From Palsa-504 sp963844625 (GTDB taxonomy: Bacteria; Actinomycetota; Actinomycetes; Streptosporangiales; Streptosporangiaceae): a DNA stretch of 64,000 bases. The DNA is taken from assembly GCA_963844625.1 (NCBI GenBank), contig CAWJPF010000028.1, positions 1 to 64,000 on the forward strand, read 5' to 3'. The position numbers were made by a program, and so were the translations under genes. The notes beneath the pieces were generated by a model. It did not search any database. It saw nothing but the letters and a program-made list of their open reading frames with translations, and was not told the origin of the DNA. Positions 25,838-32,399 of the stretch are shown piece after piece (positions within the stretch are counted from its first letter, which is position 1; the number at the start of each line of letters is the position of its first letter).

Positions 25838-26632
25838 GATCAGCCGCCGTAAAGAAAACCCGGCCGCCGCTGGCCGGTCATTTCCGCCGCGGGAGTGAAC
25901 GGCTCACGTAGCAACCCCGCCTCCCTGGTGCGCCGCTACCGGTGAATATGCGCCTGAGGCCTGTCCCGCTCCCTGTATTCCTCTCGGGGTACCCAATTTA
26001 GCCAGCCACTGCCCCACTTGCAGGCAATATGTCCAAAAAGACCGACCGGCAAGCGATGTCAGACTGCTCTAATGCCGTGCCGGAATGAACTGCGCAACGC
26101 CTCGGTGTCCGTCGAAGAGATTCTTGACGCGGCTTGCTGGCAGCACCAGGTAGGCGACGGGATCCGGCAGCGCTCCGGTGGAACGCTGTCCGACGGGTTC
26201 TCGTGAGCGCTGCCGAACGCGCGCAGTTCCTGGTCGGCATGTTGATGCGCTGAGCACGGCAGGAGGCACGTCCAGCAGGACGCTCGGCGTCTCGGTCTGG
26301 TACCGCTACCCAGCAGGCCGGCCGCGCAAGGCCGCAGCGAAGAACCAACCACAGCCATCGGGTCAGGGATCTTGATCGGTCGCGGAGGCTCGTCGCCGCG
26401 ACAGAACACCCTGTTCGGTACGGCATGAGCGTGCACCACCAACTGTCCTAGACGGCGCCATATCGGCTGGTCAGCGTGCGCTTATCAAAGGGACTTTCGT
26501 GATGTCGGCAGCGGGCAGACCAGCGGTCGGTCAACATGCAGCCGTCCGGCCGCTGAATATTTATGCGTCGCCGTCCCTGCCCGGAGAATGCTCGCTCATG
26601 CCGCCGATCGAGTGTGGCGTGGCGCGCCTTGG
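25838..26632. other. Long stretch without a convincing gene
   Basis: Nearly 800 bp. On the reverse strand at about 26069-26170 the text PVAYLVLPASRVKNLFDGHRGVAQFIP looks like the C-terminus of a real protein, but the upstream frame is broken, so this is at best a remnant. The remainder shows no coding signature. The AT content rises around 25980-26050, compatible with a promoter for the phosphatase. Confidence 0.4.
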
Positions 26633-27043
26633 TTACTCCTGCTGGGCTCGGCTGACGAATCGGTCTTTGTCCACGATCACCCGCTCCAGCGTGCCTGCGC
26701 CGATGACCACGTTGTGGTCATCTGGTGATCCCGGGAGCCGCGTGTGCCGGGCCATGAACCTGAACACAAGCCGCCGTCCGTCCACCTCAGTGAGCTCGGC
26801 CTCGACCACGACCTCCGCCCCGGGCGGGCTGGGCCGGTTGTGCTCCAGAACAGCTGAGGTGCCGACGGAGGTCTGGCCTGGTTCCAGGCTGGGCCTGATA
26901 GCCGCCACCGCTGCCGCCTCGGCCAGCGCGAGCAGCCGCGGCGTGCCCAGCACGGGCACGTCACCGCTGCCCATCGCCACCGCCGTATCGGTCTCGGCGA
27001 CAACAATCCGCACGAATGCGCGCAACCCCGGTGTCAGCGCCAT
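26633..27043 (-). CDS. FlK-like hotdog thioesterase, 136 aa
   Basis: Length and motifs fit the fluoroacetyl-CoA thioesterase-like family. VPVLGTPRLLALAEAAAV is the first helix, VGTSAVLEHNRPSPPGAEV carries Thr and Glu at the FlK catalytic positions, and FRFMARH carries the His. The family hydrolyses small acyl-CoA thioesters in the cytoplasm. Here it is probably a housekeeping or detoxifying enzyme, since no fluorometabolite genes are nearby. Confidence 0.8.
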   Translation of the reverse strand: MALTPGLRAFVRIVVAETDTAVAMGSGDVPVLGTPRLLALAEAAAVAAIRPSLEPGQTSVGTSAVLEHNRPSPPGAEVVVEAELTEVDGRRLVFRFMARHTRLPGSPDDHNVVIGAGTLERVIVDKDRFVSRAQQE

Positions 27044-27313
27044 CCCCGTAGCCTAATGACCCTGCAGATCCGGCTTCTCTGCAATGCCGCCACATCCGAT
27101 CGTGCGCCTCCCCATCTGCCGTGCCTGCAGCCCGTCACAAATGACGGGGCACGAATCTCTGCGGGGCACTCAGCTCATGGCCGGGATGACCACGGCCGCG
27201 AGCAGCACCTGTCCTGCCGATGTGCGGAAAAGGCCCAGTGCTGCGTCTGCCGGCGGCATCCAGTGCCGATATTGCGGTGCGGTATCCGCGCGGCGACGGT
27301 AGTGTCCGGGCTG

Positions 27314-28105
27314 ATGGTAGCCTCCGGCATCCGTATCGCCCGCCTGATGCGCGTGGCCGCATGGCGTGCCCTTGCGGGCGCAGAGGTCGTCGGCGAAGCT
27401 AACGCGATGCTCCGGCCGGACCGGCGCTGGTTCATCTCAGTTGACACATGGATCGCTGACTCGTTCCTTCCCCTGGTGTCGGCCGTTGCCGACGACCTGC
27501 GCCAGGATCTGTATACGACGGTGGATGAGGGTGATCAGGCGGAGCTGCGGAACTGGAGCGCCGCCGGATTCACGGTCCTGCGCCGTGAGCATCACTACCT
27601 GGTCCCGACCGCTCAAGACCGGACGCGGCTGGCCGGAGCCGCCTTGCCCGCCGGAATGTCCCTGGTCTCAGCTGACGCTGTGGACGAATACGGCCTTCGG
27701 CTGCTGGACGAAGAGTTGCGCCGGGATGTGCCCGGGACGGGCGGATGGGTCAATGACCCGCAGGAGTTCCGCGAGTACACCTTCGACGAACGGCGTTTCG
27801 ATCCGGCCACGTACCTGGTCGCGGTCGATGACGTCAGCCAGGCTTTCGCGGGACTTGCCCGTGTATGGAAGTACCCGAGCCGCCAGCCCCGTCTTGGCCT
27901 GGTCGGCGTCGCGTCCGGTTACCGCCGGCGGGGACTGGCGACGATGCTGCTCGCGGCCGTGTTCGCCCCGCTCCGCGACCGCGGCATCAGCGAAGTCGCA
28001 GCTGAGGCCGACGCGGCCAACGTCGCCTCGAATGCGCTGCTCAGCAGCATCAGCGCGCGCCGGGTGGGCGGCTCGATCGAGCTAGTGCGACGCGCACCGT
28101 ACTAG
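27314..28105 (+). CDS. GNAT-family N-acetyltransferase, two-domain type, 263 aa
   Basis: The second half has the acetyl-CoA site: LGLVGVASGYRRRGLATMLLAAV (motif A, R/QxxGxG/A) at about residues 194-216, and a following helix with AEADAANVASNALL. The first half (FLPLVSAVADDLRQDLYTTVDEGDQAELRNWSAAGFTVLRREHHYLVP) looks like a degenerate GNAT fold. ATG 27314 is chosen because earlier in-frame sequence is cysteine- and histidine-rich nonsense; ATG 27347 is an alternative. The substrate is unknown. Confidence 0.78.
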   Translation: MVASGIRIARLMRVAAWRALAGAEVVGEANAMLRPDRRWFISVDTWIADSFLPLVSAVADDLRQDLYTTVDEGDQAELRNWSAAGFTVLRREHHYLVPTAQDRTRLAGAALPAGMSLVSADAVDEYGLRLLDEELRRDVPGTGGWVNDPQEFREYTFDERRFDPATYLVAVDDVSQAFAGLARVWKYPSRQPRLGLVGVASGYRRRGLATMLLAAVFAPLRDRGISEVAAEADAANVASNALLSSISARRVGGSIELVRRAPY

Positions 28106-28413
28106 CCAGAGCCATCCATACATACCGCCGACCTGGCGAGCCGTCACCTTCGCGGAAACGCGCTCATGCCGTGCACAGGGCCGGGCGGCCCGGGCATGAC
28201 GGGACCCTTACCGTGCCCAGGTAGCTCAGCCGGCAGCCGTGAACTCTCCCGGCCCAGGACGCAGGCTAACGGGAAGCCTGTTCGCAGAGCAACCCGAGTC
28301 ACCGCGTGCCCGCGCAAAGACCCGCCCCCGTCCGGGCGTGAACTGAGTTCCGGCCAATGCACTGACGATACAGATCGGTATTTCTGTCGCCTGGCCGCGG
28401 CGGCTGCGCCGCG
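28106..28413. other. Convergent intergenic region
   Basis: It lies between convergent gene ends (GNAT and small membrane protein). There are no open frames of note, and several short GC-rich inverted repeats but no dominant stem. Confidence 0.4.
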
Positions 28414-28584
28414 CTAGCTGCGGCGAGGGCGCCTGGCCACGAGCCACACGACGATGAAAACGGCCATCGCGATCAGCCCGATGAGGAGAAACGTCTTGAG
28501 CGTTGCAACGATCCCGCCCGCAGCCGTGATGGCAAACCATATGGCGAGGGTCGCGCCGAGGATTGTCCCGATGATCCGGCCCAT
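28414..28584 (-). CDS. Small two-helix membrane protein, 56 aa
   Basis: ATG 28584 to TAG 28414 encodes MGRIIGTILGATLAIWFAIT, then a short polar turn, then FLLIGLIAMAVFIVVWLVARRPRRS. It has two clear membrane helices and an arginine-rich cytoplasmic end. It starts 35 bp after the GDT1-type transporter stop on the same strand, so it is probably co-transcribed under the manganese riboswitch. No family name; possibly an accessory subunit. Confidence 0.65.
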   Translation of the reverse strand: MGRIIGTILGATLAIWFAITAAGGIVATLKTFLLIGLIAMAVFIVVWLVARRPRRS

Positions 28585-28618
28585 GCTGTCCCTGGTGCTG
28601 TCCAGGGGACGTGCGGGC

Positions 28619-29224
28619 TTAGCCCAGGCTTGCGAGAGCCCTAACGAGGCTGTAGATTCCCAGGCCCGTGAGCGCTACCGCGCCGGCCAGGCGAACCCAG
28701 CGCACCGGAACGCGCGCCAGCACCTTGGCGCCGCCGAACACAGCGAGCGCCGACACGGCCCACAGTGCCGCCAGGGCCGCTACGCCGATGATCAGGGGGT
28801 CGTTGTAGCGGGCAACGAAATTGGCGGTCGTGATCTGGGTGACGTCTCCCCATTCGCCGATGAACACGACCGTGAAGCCCGTGGCAAACACTCGCAGGAC
28901 GCTCGGGGCTGGCGCTCCCATCCGCGCCGCATCTGGCCCGGGCTCGTTTTCGTCCTCCGAAGGAGAGCGCAGCATCCAGATCGCCCCGCCCAGGAACAAC
29001 CCCGCAGTGACCAAATCGATCACGGACTTCGGCGCCAGGGTGAGCAGTCCCCCCGCCCCGACGGACAGGGCGACGTGCACGGCAAAGGCTGCGGCGACGC
29101 CCAGCCAGACATGGGCCGGCCGGTAGCGTGCGCCCAGCACCAGCGAAGCAAACAAGGATTTATCTGGCAGCTCCGCAATGAACGTCACGGCGAAGACAGT
29201 CACCAGCAGCAACCAGCTAGACAC
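28619..29224 (-). CDS. GDT1/TMEM165 (UPF0016) family cation transporter, 201 aa
   Basis: It carries two copies of the family signature, AELPDKSLFASLVLG near residue 17 and GEWGDVTQITTANFVA near 120, each at the start of a three-helix half. This gives about six to seven helices. The family exports Mn2+ or exchanges Ca2+/Mn2+ for H+. GTG 29224 is chosen as the start because it has GGAGAGG upstream and because an in-frame earlier codon lies inside the riboswitch. Control by manganese is therefore expected. Confidence 0.88.
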   Translation of the reverse strand: MSSWLLLVTVFAVTFIAELPDKSLFASLVLGARYRPAHVWLGVAAAFAVHVALSVGAGGLLTLAPKSVIDLVTAGLFLGGAIWMLRSPSEDENEPGPDAARMGAPAPSVLRVFATGFTVVFIGEWGDVTQITTANFVARYNDPLIIGVAALAALWAVSALAVFGGAKVLARVPVRWVRLAGAVALTGLGIYSLVRALASLG

Positions 29225-29295
29225 CAGGGCGGGCCTCTCCGGTTCAGCCCGTCCCGGCAGGTACAAAAGGACCCCGCCAGGATGAGCTGAACTCA

Positions 29296-29396
29296 TCGGC
29301 GAAGGTCTCATTCACCCCGTCTCTGGGGCCTGACGACCGGGTGCGATCACGCACCAGCATGTCGATCAGCCAGCGAGGAACTACTCCCCTTCAGGT
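29296..29396 (-). promoter_or_regulatory. yybP-ykoY-type manganese riboswitch
   Basis: On the reverse strand the conserved AGGGGAGTAG (29391-29382) and, about 80 nt later, ATGAGACCTTCGCC (29311-29298) are the two conserved internal-loop strands of the yybP-ykoY motif. GC-rich arms between them can form the two coaxial helices. A short hairpin (GATGAG/CTCATC) and a run of T follow before the GTG of the GDT1 gene, about 70 nt downstream. Known examples sense Mn2+ and switch on Mn exporters. Confidence 0.82.
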
Positions 29397-29402
29397 CTCA
29401 GT

Positions 29403-29720
29403 TTAAGGCACATCACCCGGTGAAGGCGGCAGGCAGGTATCGCCTGTCTCGCGGGCGGCGTCGGTACGGTCAGCGGCTCCCGGTTGTTCACGCCCAGCCA
29501 CAGCTGCGGCCGCCAGGCCTGCGCGTGCCGGGACCGGGCGGGAGGTACCGGTCCCGGTTCCGGGCCGCTGGTGGCCGATCCGGACGACCCGGTTCTTGCC
29601 ACCCTTGCCGTGGACGGTGATCTCCCGCTGCCACAGGCCGATGTCACTCCGCCGCGGGTCACCGGGGTCGTACCGTCGTTGACTGTGCCGCTCGTGCCTG
29701 GGTCGGTGCGGTAGTTCCAC
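29403..29720 (-). pseudogene. Tyrosine recombinase (integrase) fragment
   Basis: The text DIGLWQREITVHGKGGKNRVVRIG is the region around the second catalytic residue (beta strands before the HxxR box) of XerC-like or phage integrases. A second frame continues with QAWRPQLWLGVNNREPLT, so there is at least one frameshift. The HxxR and catalytic Tyr blocks are not found. With the relaxase remnant at 7 kb it points to old integrative-element traffic. Confidence 0.6.
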
Positions 29721-29849
29721 CGTTTCTGGATGCGAGACTGCGCTCAGAGCTGTGGCACGGCAGGTCGTGACAGCGAGGCTGAGGCGGAGCCGTCCGAAGC
29801 CGCTGTACCCGGAGACGATGCGGGGGCTCCGCGGCGGTCGCGGCGCCGG

Positions 29850-30299
29850 TCAGGAGATCGCGGCCGTCACCAGCTCGGCGACCTTCTTCTCCACCATGGG
29901 GCTCCACTTCTTAAGCGCGTACGACACCGGCCACAGGTCGCCGTCGTCGAGGTTCGCCGCGTCCTGGAAGCCCAGGGTTGAATAGCGGTAGCTGAACTTG
30001 CCCGCGTTCTGGAAGAAGACGACGACCTTGCCGTCCGCGTTCGCGTAAGCGGGCATGCCGTACCAGGTCTTCGGCGACAACCCGGGGGCGGTCGCGGTCA
30101 CCGTCACATGCACGCGCTCGGCGAGCGCGCGGTCCTGCGGCGCCATCTCCGCGATGCTGTCCAGGACCGCCTGCAGGCCGTCGGCCTGCTTGGCGCCCTT
30201 CTTGCCCTCGGCGCGCAACTCGGCGGCGCGCATCTTCATCGCGGCACGTTCCTCGGCGCTGAAGCCACCGGACTCGGTCGTGGTATTCTTCGCGGGCAT
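29850..30299 (-). CDS. DUF1801/YdhG-like small protein, 149 aa
   Basis: A helical N-terminus (about residues 1-45, rich in Lys, Glu and Ala) precedes the DUF1801 core: LDSIAEMAPQDRALAERVHVTV, then LSPKTWYGMPAYANADGKVVVFFQNAGKFSYRYSTLGF and a basic-aromatic end. The WYGMPAY block is diagnostic. The family is related to the YdhG/frataxin-like fold; its role is uncertain, with iron handling suggested for some members. The start is ATG 30299 with GGAAG upstream. Confidence 0.8.
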   Translation of the reverse strand: MPAKNTTTESGGFSAEERAAMKMRAAELRAEGKKGAKQADGLQAVLDSIAEMAPQDRALAERVHVTVTATAPGLSPKTWYGMPAYANADGKVVVFFQNAGKFSYRYSTLGFQDAANLDDGDLWPVSYALKKWSPMVEKKVAELVTAAIS

Positions 30300-30561
30300 T
30301 TTCGGGCTTCCTTTTCCTGGTGCTCAGGGGCTCGGTGTCATGCGGGCCTTCCACTGAAAGGTTAGGCCCGGCCACACCGTGGCGCTTCTCGATTCCTGAT
30401 CGGATCGGGCCCAGCCGAGGCGCCCGAGTAGCGGCCCCCCTTCACTAACCGAACGTCCCGATCTGCCGCATGGAGTGCGGAAAATCCGGCCTATACGGAA
30501 ATCCGGGCCCCTGGCGGGTACCTGCGCTCATCCACGTAAGCCCGATTTTCCACGATCTTTT

Positions 30562-30609
30562 CCTGGGCCGGGCCTGGGCCGGGCCTGGGCCGGGGCCGGG
30601 CCGGGGCCG
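30562..30609. repeat. G/C-rich hexamer-type tandem repeat
   Basis: CCTGGGCCGGG is repeated three times and then slips into GGGGCCGGGCC units. Low-complexity expansion. Confidence 0.7.
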
Positions 30610-30709
30610 TAGGACCGCGAACGGGTCACCGGGACCCCGCCCGCCCCATCAGCCCCTGACATGGGCTGGGCACAGCCCGGCGAAACGGCTGCGCCTGCGG
30701 GCCCGGAAC

Positions 30710-30780
30710 CAGCGGCCGCCCAGGCGCCCAGCCGCCGCCCCGGCGCCCAGCGGCCGCCCAGGCGCCCAGCGGCCGCCCGC
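30710..30780. repeat. Short tandem repeat, unit about 19 bp
   Basis: Units of the form CAGGCGCCCAGCGGCCGCC occur about three times with small changes. Each contains GGCGCC and CGGCCG palindromes. Confidence 0.65.
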
Positions 30781-30860
30781 CAAGATCTACGGGACAGGCC
30801 CTAAACCCGCTAAGGCCGGGCGTCGGGTGCGGGAGGCGGGATCTGCGGCGGTTGACGCGG

Positions 30861-31625
30861 TCACCAGCGCAGCTGGGCGATCCGGAACGGCACGTTGTCG
30901 GCGGTTGCGTACCGGGCGGCGAGGAGCGTGGCGGCCAGGCCGACGGGTAGCCGCAGCGGCGGGTCTGGGTCTTCCAGGGTGTCGGCCACGGCTTGCGCGA
31001 CTTCCTCGACGGTGATGGAGTCTGCCCGCGCGGCGGCTAGCTGACGGGCCAGCGGCAGGTACGGGTCGTCGTCGCCGAGCAGCGTGGCGGCGCGTTCGCT
31101 GCCGCCTGAGGAGACGGCTCCGGGTTCGAGCAAGGTGACCTTGACGCCGAAGTGGCCCGCCTCGATGGCTATCGCCTCTGCGAGCGCCTCCAGCGCCCAC
31201 TTGCTGGCCGCGTATGCCCCGCCCAGCGGCACCACGACCCTCCCGGTAATGCTCGAGATGAACAGCAGCCGCCCGCGGCCGCGGGCGCGCATGCCCGGCA
31301 GGACCGCCTGGGCGACCCGCAGCGCGCCCACCGTGTTGAGCTGGAACAGCCGGCTTACCTCGGTCAGCGGAACGCTTTCCGCGGGTGCGCGCAGCGTCTC
31401 CCCGGCGTTGCTGATCAGCGCGTCAAGCTCCCCGGCGGCGGCGAGTGCCGCATCTACCGACTCCTGGTCGGTGACATCGAGGGCAAGCCGGGCCGCGGCC
31501 GGCAGGTCTTGCAAGGCGGCGAGGCTGCGGGCGGTCGCGACGACGTCGTGACCGCGTGCCGCGAGTTCGCGGACGGTCGCGCGGCCGATGCCCTTGGACG
31601 CGCCGGTGACCAGGACACGAGACAT
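30861..31625 (-). CDS. Short-chain dehydrogenase/reductase, 254 aa
   Basis: Classical SDR: cofactor motif TGASKGIG at about residues 7-14, LDVT near 57, NAG near 82-84, catalytic Ser in SSITG near 131-135 and YAASK near 144-148, then the EPGAV segment. It probably uses NADP(H), given Ser-Lys in the glycine motif and basic residues after strand 2. ATG 31625 is chosen; the frame runs far upstream without protein-like text. Divergent from an HxlR regulator whose operator lies between them. Confidence 0.85.
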   Translation of the reverse strand: MSRVLVTGASKGIGRATVRELAARGHDVVATARSLAALQDLPAAARLALDVTDQESVDAALAAAGELDALISNAGETLRAPAESVPLTEVSRLFQLNTVGALRVAQAVLPGMRARGRGRLLFISSITGRVVVPLGGAYAASKWALEALAEAIAIEAGHFGVKVTLLEPGAVSSGGSERAATLLGDDDPYLPLARQLAAARADSITVEEVAQAVADTLEDPDPPLRLPVGLAATLLAARYATADNVPFRIAQLRW

Positions 31626-31640
31626 AACCACTCCCATTGA

Positions 31641-31681
31641 GTTCGGATACCGAACCTTATCAGTGGGTGCTACGCTAGCAC
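31641..31681. promoter_or_regulatory. Two palindromic operators between SDR and HxlR genes
   Basis: GTTCGGATACCGAAC (31641-31655) and GTGCTACGCTAGCAC (31667-31681) are perfect 6-3-6 palindromes, with centres 26 bp apart. They lie 15 bp from the SDR start and 1 bp from the regulator GTG, so binding should block both genes. HxlR dimers are known to bind palindromes of this size in divergent promoters. Confidence 0.65.
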
Positions 31682-31682
31682 A

Positions 31683-32027
31683 GTGAGTCTGGATTCCGAA
31701 CTCGTCCGGGCGGACGGGACCAGGAAGTGCCCGATCGCCGATGCCATGGAGCTGATCGGCGACCGGTGGTCGCTGCTGGTAATCCGCGAGATCGGGCTCG
31801 GGGTACGCCGCTTCACCGGGATCCAGCGCAACACCGGTGCTCCCCGGGAGATGCTCACCGCCCGGCTGCGCAAGCTCGAAGACAGCGGCGTGATCACCCG
31901 CCAGCAGTACAGCGAGCATCCGCCCCGCTATGACTACATGCTGACTGAGGCCGGCCAGGCCCTCATACCGGTACTGCGCAGCCTGCGCCGATGGGGCCAG
32001 AAGTACGCTCAGGGCCGCCCCGCCTGA
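31683..32027 (+). CDS. HxlR-family winged-helix regulator, 114 aa
   Basis: HxlR core: CPIADAMELIGDRWSLLVIREIGLGVRRFTGIQRNTGAPREMLTARLRKLEDSGVI at about residues 16-72, followed by the wing (YDYMLTEAG). Cys16 at the usual redox- or ligand-sensing position is kept. It is divergent from the SDR gene and probably represses it and itself until an electrophile or quinone-type signal appears. The start GTG 31683 abuts the second palindrome. Confidence 0.85.
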   Translation: MSLDSELVRADGTRKCPIADAMELIGDRWSLLVIREIGLGVRRFTGIQRNTGAPREMLTARLRKLEDSGVITRQQYSEHPPRYDYMLTEAGQALIPVLRSLRRWGQKYAQGRPA

Positions 32028-32399
32028 CACCGCCGCCGCCGCAAGCCTGCCGGTACCAGGCCAGCAAAGCGCAGTCCTCACCCGCGGCCTGCAAAGAGGG
32101 CAGCCCGGCAGCCCGGCCCAGCCGCCAGCCCCGCGGCCACGAACGCCAAGCAGATCGCCCTGCGGAGCACGCGCCCGGCCCCAACTTTCCGCGCTGATGT
32201 CCCCGACCGGTAACGGGAGTGCTGCCGCAGCCTGCCGCCGAACCGCCAACAGGCAAGCCGTAAGCCAGAACCACACGCTGGTGGCGGTCCGCGACCGCCC
32301 CGGCGGGAGCACTCCTGGTCAACCGGAGACTCTGGCGCGCCCGTTCCGGGAACTGATGACCTGTCTCCGCTATCGGGGGATTGCTGTCAGACTAGGCTG
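32028..32399. other. Intergenic region before LAL gene
   Basis: About 370 bp. There is no protein-like frame on either strand. It should hold the promoter of the second LAL gene; no operator recognised. Confidence 0.45.

Larger units (their letters stand above)
30300..30860. other. Intergenic region with GC-rich repeats
   Basis: It holds no gene. It contains the promoter side of the DUF1801 gene and two blocks of short tandem repeats listed separately. Confidence 0.5.

Noticed and set aside
28619..29311. GDT1 gene starting at 29311
   Set aside because: That start lies inside the riboswitch; GTG 29224 has a ribosome-binding site and begins at the first membrane helix.
30562..30780. Possible CRISPR array
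   Set aside because: Units are short, directly abutting and GC-only, with no unique spacers and no cas genes.
30861..32312. 483-residue reverse SDR gene
   Set aside because: Everything before ATG 31625 lacks protein character and would overlap the divergent HxlR gene and both palindromes.
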